Shown here piece by piece: positions 26,326 to 48,325 of a stretch of DNA of 64,000 nucleotides (its first letter is position 1; each line of letters starts with the position of its first letter). Source of the stretch: Pterobdella sp. o SKG-2022 (lineage: Eukaryota; Annelida; Clitellata; Hirudinida; Piscicolidae). The notes beneath the pieces are model-generated. The model saw only the letters and a list, made by a program, of their open reading frames with translations. It was not told the DNA's origin and ran no database searches. Location: assembly GCA_964035795.1 (NCBI GenBank), contig OZ038322.1, positions 1,027,281-1,091,280 on the forward strand. The letters are read 5' to 3'. A program made the translations under genes and the position numbers.

Positions 26326-29300
26326 AAGATGATGAAACAAATTAGATAACATATATAAATAGAAAAATTTTAAATAATTTTTTGCTTTCAAATTTATTTC
26401 TTTGAAAGTCGATACTCAAGGTTTACCACTAGTTTGGTGAGTATAAATCCTAAAGACAGGTTTAGGAGGGTTTTTAGAAATAAATCACATTTAATATTGA
26501 TTTATTTGAAAAAATTTAAATTAAATTCGATAATTTAATTCTTTCAAATTTTTATTCCCTACTTTCCCTCAATCTTCAATGTGCCGAATTTCAAAAAATC
26601 ATTCCTGTAAGCTTCAGGATTACACCGCTCGAGTGTCAGATGCCAAGCTTTTGTGTTGAGACAACACTGGACTTTTATACAATTATTTGACTTGATGAGA
26701 AATATATTTAAATGTTATCCTGCTCAGAATTTTGATGAGTTGAAATTAAATGAAGTCAAAAAAAAAAAAAAAATTGCTTTCAATTTTCAGCAAAGCTTCA
26801 AATGTCGGAACCATTTGCAGTTGACACAAAAATAACTAAATAGTGTTTTTATGAATTTAATTTCTCTTTATTCCAAGTATTTTGCATTCCAAACATTAGA
26901 AACTAAATTAGCCTTGTAGAATATACACACCGAAAACATGGTATTCAACATAATGTATCAGGAAAAGCTTACAAATTGAAAACTAGATTAAATAATATAA
27001 CTCAGCTCTTTACTACAACAGCTCTCAGCTGCATGATTCACATCTTACTGCGGCATCTGTTATCTCTTTAGTGTAAGCGAGCTCTAGACAAAATGGTCGC
27101 TTGGGAAAAATTAATGTTTTTGCTAGAGTTTTGCCTTTGGAAACTTATAACTAAAAAATTTATAGAAGGAATGAAGATTTTAGAAAAAGTTTTGCACAGA
27201 CTCTGAGTGGTGGATATTACTGCAGAGTTTTCGTGAAAGACTTCCTTCTTAGTGAAGCAGTGGTTTTGGCGAATATAATTGATGATCGTTACAGAAACCA
27301 TTAATTCAAAAATGAGAATTTCAGATGCGTTCAAGCTGAAATTAGTTCGAAGAAAAAATATTTCTTAAGAGATGATATTGAAAAACATGCCATGACGAGT
27401 GGTCATATTTCAAAAGAATTTAAAATTCTTCAAAAATCAATCATTGGAACAAACAAAACAAAATAAACAAATAAAAAAGAGCGAGTGAAGTGAGGTCAGT
27501 GAAGCGGAACGATGGGATTTGCACGGATACAAGAAGCTGGAAGAAGGTCAAGAAATAAAAAATGGCTCAAAAGGAAGACCACATAAGAGCAACACAAATC
27601 AATCGGAAACTAATTTTTAAATGCTGCTAGTTTTATTTGCAATAGAAACTTCTAGAAAAAAATTGTCACGTGGTTTTGAAAAACTAAAAGTGAATTAGAC
27701 TTGAAGTGTTAACGGACGCGAGCGAAATATGTGTTGAAGATGAAAAATTGGGAAATATTTTCTCCAAGCAAAAGTGAGATAAATCAAAAAAGGCATGCAC
27801 ACTAAAATTTCAAAAGAATTTATTGGCAAAGATTAAGGAGGTTTTTTGCATTTGCTGTTAATAGTCGCCTATGAGAATTGCTACACGGATCTCTTCAAAC
27901 AGCCCTCCATCTCTTATATACAATATGATGCAGCCAACAAAAGTTTGGGGTGCGGCACTTGAAGAAAACGAAAATTTCAGTCATGGATTAAAAAATATAT
28001 TTTTATGAATGTAATTGTAGAGAAATTAAAATTTTATGTTGTGAAACAACTTTGTATTCGTGGTGCTTTTTGGTGTTTTATGCTTTAGGTAGCCATGCTG
28101 CGGCTTTTATGTGTTGGAGTATAATAAAATGTGATGGAAGGAATTGCATGAAAGCAACTGAAGCATGGATAATGAGAGACAGCCTGTGTGTTTGATGTGC
28201 AGTGGAATAAATAAAAGAGGTGGATTAAGATGGATGGAGAAAAAAGGAAAAATCAACAAAATAACCATGAAATAAAAAATTTAAAATAAGGCAAATAATG
28301 CAAAATGAAACTAAGTAAACTTGGATGTTTGATGTTGGATATGAAGTGGATGGTAGCCGATAGTGAAGCCAATTTGAGCCTAATTCAATTTAAATGCGCC
28401 CCTAGTTGAGCTAATAATTTCATTTGCATTTCCGAAAGTTTTACAATTTCAAAATTTTATATTCAAATAAATAAATTTAATCTAAAGTTGAATAATTAAA
28501 AACATTGAATTCCGCTTCAACTCAAGCAAAATTTGAAATTAGAAATTTTTTTTCAAATTTGTGGCAGAAAAAAGGCCTAAAAGAGGAATTCTGACGATTC
28601 TTTAATCTTCCCAAAAACTCATAAAGACCTCCACTGAAAAGGATTTTGGCAACTAAATTTTCATCTTGGAGCACAGTAGTGCCAACAAAAATTCTGTTAG
28701 AATTTCGATTTGAAAAATTTATCTTTAATTATGAGGTTACAACTTGTTGTTTTTGTTGAATTAATGTGGTCAATGATGTGTTGTCAATGTTGTTGATGTT
28801 GTTGATGTTCCCAATGACTTTAATATTGATTTTATTGGCCTTGGTTTTTCTTTTACAACAACCTCACTTAGACACCAAGTGCTCGGAAGACAGACTAGAT
28901 GCACTGTTTGCAACATCGGCTTGATCGATACAATGTTCCTCTGTCTTTAAGCCCTCTAGTCATCATCATAAAAAAATTCTTTCAAAAATTATCTGTCTTG
29001 TTAAGGAGAATTTGGATCTCTTTATGTCGAATAATGGTTTTGTGGATGAGGAGGGGGTGGGCTTGTCGCAGATGTTGATGGTTGTAATATATAACATTAT
29101 CAATGCGGTATTAAAGTGCAGCAGGAAGGAATGCCGTGGTTTCAATTAGAGAACAAAGCTCACCTGTGTGCTTGGGTTAGTATTAATGTAAAAATAATGT
29201 TGAAAATTGGTTTTGAGTGGTCAGATATTGAGAGGTTTGAATGATTAAGAGAGATGGAGAAGACAGGTTAAAACTCAGACTCACCGCACAAGCGGCTGAG

Positions 29301-32300
29301 GTAGGTTTCATTCTGTGGGGTTGTTTTGCTCTTCACCCATCCCGATTTAATTGACTCAAAACTGATTCTTACCAGATATTTTTCACGTGTTTTGGGGAAA
29401 AATTTTGAAAAAAATAATTGGAGTTTAGAAAATGAGAGATTTAATTAGTATTGATACAATTGTTTATGAAAGTTGAGAATTCTCACATGTCAATTTGGAA
29501 GCTCATGTCGAAAATGTGAGATTTCACAAGCTTATGTTTTATCAACGTATGAACACATACATTTTAATGGATTTACAACAAAAACCCAGAATAACTGCCT
29601 TCAAACAACCCACGAATCTGCCCACAAGTCATCGGAACCCATTTTAATGTTTACAAAAACTTGGAGCATTTCAGTGCATGATAATTAATATCCGCAGATA
29701 GCATCTTTCGTGGTTTAATCTCGCAGGGTATCTGATAGTATTAGGTTTCAGGGCAGCTTTAAGAAATCTTCTCAGCTTTTAAAGCTCGGTTTATGAGTCT
29801 TTCGCTCCCTTGGAGTTGCCGATTCTATTGTTTATTTAATAATGGAGTTTTATTTGATAATTCATTTTATTTAAAATTATTTTTAGAATAATTCTTTTTT
29901 TTCATTTACTTAAATATTTTTATTTAACATCAAATCCTCATTCAATAATACCTTCCTTTTCAAAAAGTTTATTCAATATACAGCCTTATTTGATAATATT
30001 TTTTCATTTGATAATAAATATTTTATATTAATTTTTTAGAATTTATTTTTATTAAAAATTCTATTTATTTAATGATATATTAACAATGCTAAAATATTTG
30101 GCAAACTGACATAATGGATAAAAATGGAATTTAAGAAAATGAGATGTATCGAAAAATTAAAATTTCACGCTACATAAATTTGCATGCTTGGACTGAAACA
30201 AAAACCAATTTTGAGTTGAACAAACGCTCGAGAAATATTTGCGAGAATTTCTGAAGGAGAAGCTGCGTATAAAAAGACGAGCTGGTGCTGTGAGAGAAAA
30301 TTTTGAGTTGCGTTCGAGAAAAAATTTGAGATTTTGAAAATATTGCTTTTCAACTAAAATTTTTGTTTTGAAAAAAAATTTTTAAAACTAACTCAATAAA
30401 TCAAATAACATTTTGGATATGTCTTTTGTGAAGGTTTTGATGCTGTGTTTAAGCTGCTTGGTGCTCCAGTGTTGTGTGGTGATGTCTCAGATGGTTTCCT
30501 CACAAAGTTAGCTTTCAAAATTTACATCTTTGCCTTTGGGAACTACTAAAAAATGTTGCCCAGAGCTTTCATGATCTTAAAAAGTAACTATGTCGTAAGA
30601 AAAACTCTTATTTCTTCTGGTTTGAATGTGTTTGAGGTGTGACAGAAGCATTTAAATTAGAAAATTAGAGAGATGTGGTTGGTGTTGCAAAAATTGACAA
30701 AAGTTTTGTAGAGAAAATACGAAATTTTTTCATTAGTTTAGTCTGATTGAGTTCAAAATTAAGTGTTTCAGAGTTCATTTTCCAATCATAAGAAAAACAT
30801 TGATATAAATTAATGTCACTTGGACAAAATAAAGGAAGGACAGCTATAAAAGCACCCTCTTCCTCATTATATGCATCTTTAATGGCTTCAGAATAGATTA
30901 AGAATGAACAATTTCTCCACAAAATACGTTATTTTTCTACTTCCCTTTCCAATTTTTAAAGCCTTAGTGACGTCATATAAAATTTTGAAAAAAAACAATT
31001 TAAAAGCTTATTTGAAAAAAACATCAAAAACTTCAAATCCTGGAAGACTTGGAGACAGACTCACATACGACGGGCATGAATCCTTTTTGAGGTAGCAATT
31101 ACAAAAGCGCCTCTGTAGCAAGCCATTGAGAAATATCATGCAAACCGTTGAGCATTCTTTTTCAATGTCACATCTCTCAGTTTCACAATATTTTCGAACA
31201 TTACCAGATGCATTTTGAATGTGCCTGGTGTAATTATTTTTTTAGAATCAAACTTCACATTTGAGCGAGTTTAACTCCGAGCTGCTGACAAGTTTCGTAC
31301 CTTCAAAACTGGCCGTTAAATCGAAATTCAAAATTTAAAAAAATTTAAAAAAAAACTACTTTTAATTGAAAATTTTTGAGTTTTGTTTTTAACGGTAATT
31401 CCGGATGCACAAAGTTGCCAATGTCATTTGAATTTTTGAAGTGCGAGTCCAATAAGGTTGAATATGGAGTTTTATGAGAGATGAGCATGTGTTTGAAGCA
31501 GGTATTTTGAGGAATTTTCAAATTAAAAAATAAAATAATGAATGAATGTCGCAGAAACTGAAATAATGAAAGACAAAATTTCTTTGTCGAAGGGCGTTTT
31601 TGCTGCGGTAAATAAAGTTGCTTTATTCAAACTCATTAGCTTAAGTAAACGGAACATACAAACAAAAAAACTTTGTGATAATCAAAATTTAAATAAAACA
31701 GGGACGAATTCAAAAACAAAAGCTTCCTTTGTCATTACAAATTGCACGCAATATTCTAAAAGCCTCTCAAAAATTCACTTTTTCTTTTGTTTTGAAACCG
31801 AAAAAAAGTTGTTTAATCAGAGGGTAGGAATGTTTGCAAGTAAGCATGAAATCTCACTAGAAAATTGCTTGAAAAAATATTTTCTGAGTTATTTTTTTCT
31901 GTTTCTCTTTTGAATTATAATTTCAGAAATTCAATTTATCGCTTGGTGAATTGATATTTTTCGAAGTTTTCTTTTGTAATAGGAAAAATAATAAAGAAAA
32001 ACACGAGAATGTATTGCAAGGAAGACTAAAGACGCCGATGCGTGAGAAAGTTGTAGCAATGAAGATGAGTGTTCTGGAAAGAGTCGAAGCTCTCAAGTGA
32101 TCAAGGCTAAATTTGAAAATGTTCAAAATGGAAATAATTTTAAGTTTAAATAAAGTTTCAGAGGAAAATCCGACCTCCAACACAAATCTCATTCGCATCT
32201 GATGCAGCCTAGAGGTTTAATGTCTTTTGCATGTGCGTCATTTCTATCAATACGATACAAATGTTTCAAAACTGTAGAATTCTCAACTTTTAAAACCAAT

Positions 32301-32689
32301 TCATTTAAAAAATTGCAGTTATTTTTGTATATAATTGACTTTTTTTCATTTTATTTGTTTTATTATTATTTTGTCATTATCGCTCGGCTTAATCACGCGG
32401 CTCATTTAATCCTATTTATTTTCATTTCAGCATATTCTGCCCTTCAAAAAAGCTTCATACTGAGCAGAACAAACAATTTGAAGCAAATTTTTGTTGGCAT
32501 TCAAGCAAGATTTTTAAATTCCAAAGTTTTTGCTGCCTCTATCTTATAGGCAAATCTTTACCAAACTGTCTCGTTTCATTTCAAACGTTTCTCACCATAA
32601 CGTTGTGAGGTACGTCATGAAAGCTGAGTCATAATCAATTCTTGTCAGTTTCTTACTTTGAAGACTCCTTGTTTGGCATCATTACTAAC

Positions 32690-33080
32690 ACTCCATCACC
32701 ACTCACCTCACCCTCCTTTTCACTCCAACCACTACTACCTTGTCACTCCTTCCACACAACACCCCATCTGCATTTTATCCTTCCTTTTTTTTCTACCACA
32801 ACCACTTCATCTCAATCTCCCCCTTTACCACCATATCTTTTCCACCCTCACATCTCCATCTCTGCTATCATCTTCTCTCGACCATCACACCCCTCTCTCC
32901 ACCACCAACCTTTTCCATCCTCCCTCCTTCAACACCCCGACCGTTTGTACGTCTTCTTTTAATTCTCCATTCATCAATTTATGCCTTCCCTCCCTTAACT
33001 TTATGTTCCTTTTATCGACTTTGTATCTTTTCCTGTCTTTTATTCTTCTTCCGGTGCCACAATCCTAACAGTGGCCATCT
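32690..33080 (+). repeat. Pyrimidine-biased low-complexity tract
   Basis: Nearly 400 bp of C/T/A-rich sequence with almost no G on the + strand (CCACCACTC, CTCCCCCTTTACC and similar). All three frames stay open for about 100 codons because stops are rare in such composition. I treat these frames as non-coding. Confidence 0.6.
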
Positions 33081-33639
33081 TTTTCACTTCCATCACGACT
33101 TTTCCAGGGAATCTGACATTCCCAATTGAAAAGCTTCAATTATTTAGCGCATTATTTTAAAATTAAATGCAAAAAAATGCTCCTAAAAGCACAAGCGACA
33201 AAAAATAGGAACTTTTTTGAAAACACTTTTTTTCTGGAGATTTTGACAAAGGTTTTTTTGAATTTTACAAAATATTAAATCGAGTGCTTTTTTGAATAAG
33301 TATCTAAATCTTTTTTCCCAAACATGTTTCAAACCTTCCATCCATCATCATTTCAATCCAACTTCTCTCACGTTTCTATCATTAATCCACTTTTCAATTT
33401 GGAACGACTAAAAGGTAAACTTTATATTTTAAATTACTTAAAATAATTCCATATTTTTAATATCTCCTTTTAGAAAAACTTTTATTTTCTTATCTATGGT
33501 CTCTGCCTTTGTTTACCCGGTCAGATACGATAAGTGACCAGCATCCCAAACGTCTCCTAACAACAAGTTTTCTTTCATCTTTTTATCGCTCGTGTCGTTT
33601 TTATTGAACGTATTCTAAAGCGACGTCATAAAATTGCCT

Positions 33640-33695
33640 TTCCAATGCTGCAACTCAGCGCTATACAAATTGAATTGCATTTATCCCAATTTTTT
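33640..33695 (+). mobile_element. Retroelement 3' tail (GCGCTATACAAATTGAATTG)
   Basis: GCTGCAACTCAGCGCTATACAAATTGAATTGCATT resembles the 3' ends of CR1/L2-group LINEs and dependent SINEs, which end in GCGCTATA plus a short AT repeat. Nothing upstream is recognisable, so this is a solo tail. Confidence 0.4.
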
Positions 33696-36064
33696 TTTAA
33701 ATTTTTTTGAGAAACTTTTTAAACATCTCATCCAATTGCAGTCTTATCGCGAAATCCTTTAAAATCTTATTTTCATAAAATGAAAATTAAGCGCAAGATT
33801 ATTTATTGTGGGTGTGTTCTGCGACATTTGGTGGTTTGAACACAGTGTTTATTTTGAGGAGGTGCTAATGGTGCTTTTTGTTTTGAGGTAAGGTTTGTAG
33901 TCAGTCGATAATGTGAGAATCAAAACAACAAAGAAAATTATTTCTTGAAATTTTTCTATTTAGCTTTTCTAAAAATAACTTTTTACAATAACGGCTTTGT
34001 AATATTAAAAAACAAAGACTTAAAGCTTGGGTTTTCTTATAATGCCAGAGCGTCAAATATATTTCAAAATTTAATTTTAAGAACGTCAAAACGGAATTAA
34101 GCTCTACATAAATCATACCCTTTAATACTTACTTATTCATACACACATCAATCTCTTCTTAATTAATCTCGCCATCTTCTTAATTATCTCACGCGCCACA
34201 GTATCTGCTTGAACCATTTATTTCTTTTTAATCTCACCCATAAAACCACTTCTCTGCACCTCCCACTCCTCCACGTCTTCACAACATCACAAGCTATTTC
34301 CACCCACGTGTGGTGACTTTTTTAACACATGTGTCTTATGGAGCTCTTCCCGTCATTTTTAACATTTTTTCACACGTTTAAAAATGAACTTTGCACATAA
34401 ATAATGATCCCATTTTGAGTTTTTGAGCCATTTTCTTCTGTCTGATCGAAGCTAATGGACTCCCAACAGCTTCTAATGTCTCAAAATTTTTAAAAATCTT
34501 TTTTTTGAAGCTTTTCCGAATAAAATGCATTTTCTCATTAATTTTTCCTGCATTATCCGCTAAAGTTACGATCTTTTTATTGAAGGCCATTTAAGTAACT
34601 TATGGCCATCTTCATTTTTTGGTTTTTTAGATATTTCGAATCATTAGCACTATCAGACTCTTCATCAAAGACCACCAATTTGAAGTGTTCATCAAAAACC
34701 AACCAACATGAGCGATTACTTGAGTTTCATCCTTCAAACTTGAAGTTTTAAATATTTGGTACCATAAAGACCAGCTGATGTTTAGCTGTCAAACGTGTTC
34801 AATTGATCTCGTGGGTGTTGAGTGGTGGGTGTCGAGTGGTGTGGATTCTATAGAAGAGTTTTCGTTTACACTCAGAAAAAAATTTTATCTAGTAATAATT
34901 CGTGACTGAATGCAAAGTTGCCATGGCTTTCATTCATAAAAAAATGACATTTCTTCTTCAATATATGAAGTCTTTTGCACTTTTAAATTTCAGACATGAT
35001 CAAGTTTTGGAAAAAAAATTAAATTTTTATCGCAAATTGAAAAATCTCCAGCAGATAAATTTCAAAGACTTCAAATAATATTTTTTATATTCAAAAGTTC
35101 AAAAATGGTCAAAAAGCCTCCAACACTCGTATGTTCTTTGCTGCGATGTTTTGCATCTATTTGAATAAACAGCCTTTGTTTACATTACTGCTACAAACGC
35201 CAAAAAATAAAATAAAAAAACGTATAATAAATATACAAAACAAAAAAGACGCTACAACTTCAGCACCTCAAACGCCAATTTTCCTCCATAACCCTCTCTC
35301 CCTATTCTAACCTCCATGAACCTTCAAATACCAGTCTTCCTTTCCACCACATTCCCAAAAAAGCAACTGAGACCTTTGTATTAAAAACATCTCACATGAA
35401 TTCCTCTAAAACCGACAAGACAACACGACGACGGAACAATGGCAAAAGGCCTATATTGATTCAGGAATGATGAAGTTGAGAGGAATATAAAGCCAAGAGT
35501 TTTATTAACCTTTTTTTGTGAGTTTCGGGATTACGGTAGAATTGTTCTAGAAGTTTAGAGTTGCCCTGAAACATATATAAAGCACGCCTGTTATTCAAAC
35601 TATTATCAACGGTTTGCTTATTAGTATATTAACATAATTTTATTTTGTCATAGCCCTTCCAGGTCAGGCTGTTTCATCCAGCTGTTTTTTGTTGCAGTTT
35701 TTTGTGAGACGTGAAAAACCATTTTTCTATTTCAATGAATTATACCTCCAAAATTTGAGCGGTGATGACGTCATAAGTTGAGACTGAATTGATATAAAGG
35801 GAGATGAAGGAGGGGACTGGAAGAACATGTGGAGGACTTGCACCTCAAACTCTCAAAACATTTAAAGTCAATGGCTATAAAACTAATTTCTGTCAAAACT
35901 TCAAAACTACTTTGAAACCACCATCTTTGTTGAAAACCTTTGTTTTTTCAAACCCCCAAATTTCATAACTCCTCATTTTCTTTATTTACATCATCATCAT
36001 TCCCCCCAAAACATGGATTCTTGTAGAGTACAATTTTTATCTTATTTCTTATTTAAATACATAT

Positions 36065-36124
36065 TCAAAACGAAAAAACGCTCACAAGTAAATATCAAAA
36101 CGAAAAAACGCTCACAAGTAAATA
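36065..36124. repeat. 30-bp tandem duplication
   Basis: Two adjacent, essentially identical 30-bp copies containing CAAAACGAAAAAACGCTCAC. The absence of divergence indicates a recent duplication. Confidence 0.9.
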
Positions 36125-37360
36125 CATTTAAAAGTAAATTTATTTCAAAAAAAAACATCTAAACTTATACAACCTAAAGCCCTGAATTATCCAAGCTGGC
36201 ATTCATCATTCTAAAAAGGTATTGATTATGCCAAATGAATTGGGGATGGAATGGAGAAGGGTGGATATGAGGTATGGGAGGATAGAAGAGAGGGGAGTAT
36301 GAGGGACGGGAAAGAGTAGGGTAAGGAAGATGAGGGAAGGAGGGTATGTTGAGATAAAAGAGGTTAAGTGAAGTGTGTTTGAAGGTTGAGACAGTGTTTT
36401 TGAAGTTTGAAGTTTATGCATTAGAGACAAATGAGAGCATTTGATAATTGGAGGGAGGTACTGGATTGGCTTTGAATAATGAGAAATCAAAAAAATTAAA
36501 TTTGAGTTTCGAAAAATGATGAAAAACATTGAAAATTTCATTAAAAATCCAAAATGGACGATAAAAGGAAAAGATGGAAATGGGATGCTGATTTGAAAGT
36601 AAATTTTGAAGCCAGAGAAAGCCTAAAAAAATGAAAAATAATTATTTTAGGTAATTATTTATATAATTATTATAATAATTATTTTAAGTAACTTTTTTTT
36701 GAGTTTTTTCCTATTAAACTAAACCTTTAATAGGATTAGCGTTTACTTTTCCAAGTTTCAGACATTTGAGAGGAAAATTTGCTTTTGAATTTAATTTTAA
36801 AAATTAAAAAGATTATTTTGATTCAAAAATGAATATTTTTTTTTTCATTACCTCACAAAGCTGTAAGCTCAACAGAATCACAGGCACATAACTTTGCTTT
36901 ATGGTCAAAAATCCACTGTGGGTACAACTATCAAGCAAACTTTTTATTTCCTATTGCTGCTTATTTTATGTTTAGATAAATTATGATTTGTTTCATATTT
37001 TATTTTAAAATTATTCTTATATATATTTTCAGTTATGATGTAGCCTTATATATTCTTTCATAATATAATATCATTTCATAACGACGTTATAAATATTTTT
37101 TCTTGAATTTCTTATACTTAATTTTCATATTTCCATTTATATCATTAATATTCTTCATATTTTAATTTCTTAACTTATTATTATTATTATTGTTGTTGTT
37201 ATTGTTATATTGATCATTTTTATAGTTTTCTCCATATTATATTATCACATACTGTTGTTTAGCTCATATAACTCGTCTAATTGGCAAAAGTAAAATAAAT
37301 ATTTTTAGTATTTTAACCTTTTAAATTATCTATTTAATGACTAAACACCCAAATTTAAAG

Positions 37361-45840
<8,480 letters not shown>

Positions 45841-45845
45841 AACCA

Positions 45846-45890
45846 AATAAAAAATATTTCTTCTAATTTTACAAAAAGTTCTATAATAAA
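45846..45890 (+). terminator. Poly(A) signals of the lectin-receptor gene
   Basis: AATAAA hexamers at 45846-45851 and 45885-45890, starting 6 and 45 bp after the stop codon. They are plausible cleavage signals for a very short 3' UTR; AATAAA is common by chance in this AT-rich DNA. Confidence 0.45.
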
Positions 45891-46945
45891 TAAACAAACC
45901 GAGATTTCAACTCAAAAATGAAGCCCAAAAGGATTGGGGCAAGAGCTTTATAAACTTGCCATCCAGAACTTTAATCCTCATATAAAAAAGGAGGATTTAA
46001 ATTTGCATTAAATAGTCTTCCACCAGGCGCCATTTTATAAAAAAATGTTCCTTTATTCCAATTTTTATTTAAACTGAATTTAAAATTTAAAAAATGACAT
46101 AATTTAGATATAAGTTTAATTCTTGGTTGAGAATTTTTTCTTCTTTTGTGTTGTCATTATGAAAACATAAACTAGAAAATTTTTTCTGTTTATGGCTTTT
46201 TTTTTTATATTGCTGCTTAATATTTCCAACTTGTAATAATAAGCTGTAGTTCGTGAGGATGATTCATGGTGAGATAAAGTTATGGATTTTTTTGTGTTTG
46301 TTTTAATTACTTTTGTATAAAAGGCAAAACGTTTTTGGATGAATACCAGCCTGAAAAATTCAAAGCTTTGTTTTTCTCAATTTTGATTGATGCATGAATT
46401 ACTTTATTTGAATGTAAATAAACCAAGCTAAACTATTTTTTATTTTTAAAAATTATTTATTTTAAAAGAGTGGAAAAGTTTAAGGCTAAACGATTATTGT
46501 TGTTTGCAGCGATAAAGCTTCAGAGAGATTTAATCGATCGGGGACAGGTTTGCATCGCTCACTAAGAAGTGTATAAAAATCACTATTAGTTATATTTTGT
46601 TTCAAATGATGCAAAAGTTGATTGTTGTGGTTTGCATTTGTTGGATCAAAAATTAAGAAAAAGTCATTTTTTGAGGTTATTTGTTAAGTCTGATGAAGTG
46701 ATTTGCACTCTGGCTAGATTCGATACAAGATGATGAAAAATTTAAATAGGAAATTATGGAAACTTTCAGTTGACTCGTTCAAATATATATCGATGTAAAA
46801 TATACATATACGGTTAGTTCCCAACGGATATTTCACCAAGGATCTTTTCGAAAGATAAGTTTGACAAAAGGCAGAGAAACTTCAAAAATAAAATCATCTC
46901 AAACCATTGGTATCCTATTTTGATTGAAGAAATTTAAAATTGAAA

Positions 46946-48325
46946 ATGGAGGACGTCTTTAAAATCTTCTTCGATTTGAAAAACATTAAAATGAATATGG
47001 AAGATGACTTTGCAGACAGGATAAGTCGTCTTTTCAGTGCAGTCTTGATAATCATAATGGCCACCATTGTGAGTGCCAGACAGTGCTTGGGTGAGGCAAT
47101 TCACTGTTGGTGTCCAGAAGTTTGTGCGTCCAACCACGAGAAGTACGCCAATTTGTTCTGCTGGGTCGATGATACCTACTACGTCCCGTTCCTCGATCGC
47201 ATCCCACATCCCGATGAACCAAGACTGCGCAAAATCACATTTTATCAATGGGTGCCCTTGATACTCATGCTGCAAGCCATGCTATTTCTTACTCCATGGC
47301 TCGTATGGCGGATCATGGCCACTAGGGCAGGTAGGGTTTATCCTTCATTCATTCATCATTCATTCCATTAGACACAGCAACATTGCACGACCCTCAGGTA
47401 TCGAGATAGGAGACATAGTAGAGAATGCTACCAAGGCCCAGTTGTCTGCCAAGCCAGACGAGAGACAAGCCTCCCTTCGATACTCCGTGTACCTGCTCAA
47501 AAGGTTGGAACACTTTGAATGGTGACTGAACAATAATTCTGTTTATAAATTTCCAGATATTTCCAAGACAAACAAGAGTTTTCTCTTTTTTGTTTCAACA
47601 ACTGTTCCTTCGCTTACAGACGGTACCTATCTTGCAAAGGAAACCGCCTGGTGATGTCGTACCTTTTTGTCAAGCTTCTTTACCTTTCCAATGCCATAGG
47701 ACAAATTTTTTTACTCGATAAATTTTTAGGTGTGGAGTTTTATACCTTTGGATATTACATAATGTTGTTCTTGCTGGCGAATAGTAGATGGGTTCCTACA
47801 GACAGATTCCCCCACGTGACTCTGTGTGACTTCCGCATCAGACAGAGTACAAACGTGCATCAATACACTGTACAGTGTGTCCTTCCTATAAACATCTTCA
47901 ATGAAAAAGTTTTTGCTGTTTTGTGGTTCTGGTTGGCCTCAGTGGCCATTGTAACGTTGATATCAGCGTTCAGATGGGCCTGGCAGATTTTCGTCTCTGA
48001 GACCTGTTTGGGATATGTACAAAACACCGTACAAGGACTCTCTGGAGCTGAAATAGAAAGTAAGAGAGAGTATGAAATTTTGAAACATTTCGCAAACCAT
48101 TATCTCGCTAGAGACGGCTTATTTCTTTTGAAATTGATTTCAAAAAATGCCGGCCATCTTGTTTCAGCTGAGCTCCTTTGTGAGTTGTGGAGCAGCTACC
48201 TTCTTGATTCAAACAATTTGTATATTAACGAAAGTGTTTGTTGCAAAAGATCGAAAAAGTTCAAAAAGACAAATATTGTTTCGAGGTTTAACAATGCCAC
48301 AAAGCTCATAGTACATGACGTGTAA
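46946..48325 (+). CDS. Innexin, gap-junction/hemichannel subunit, three exons
   Basis: Exons 46946-47330, 47398-47503, 47557-48325; 1260 nt, 419 aa, phases consistent. Innexins have four transmembrane helices and form gap junctions and pannexin-like hemichannels in invertebrate plasma membrane. Visible: TM1 (LFSAVLIIIMATIVSA); first extracellular loop with paired Cys (IHCWCPEVC...FCWVDDTYYVPF); the innexin signature at TM2 as FYQWVPLILMLQAMLF; a cytoplasmic loop ending GNRLVMSYLFVKLLYL at TM3; second extracellular loop with Cys (PHVTLCDFRIR, YTVQCVLPINIFNEK); TM4 (VFAVLWFWLASVAIVTLI); and a basic C-terminal tail. ATG 46946 is the first ATG in frame and is chosen; a second lies at residue 16. 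In-frame use of a later acceptor (exon from 47621) would delete 21 residues of the cytoplasmic loop. It starts 1.1 kb after the lectin receptor on the same strand. Confidence 0.95.

Noticed and set aside
32642..33129. Three overlapping Pro/Ser/His-rich frames of 106-136 codons
   Set aside because: Pyrimidine-biased sequence is nearly free of stop codons. There is no conserved motif, no splice context, and all frames look alike.
35655..35712. Hydrophobic stretch (SGCFIQLFFVAVFCE) as a possible signal-peptide exon of the lectin receptor
   Set aside because: No in-frame ATG precedes it and no donor site follows in the required phase before the TGA.
36206..36541. 111-codon minus-strand frame with Leu/Pro/Ser-rich sequence
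   Set aside because: It lies on a purine-biased strand (G/A on +), with no domain and no splice context. The purine tract was also considered for a G-quadruplex, but the loops are too long.
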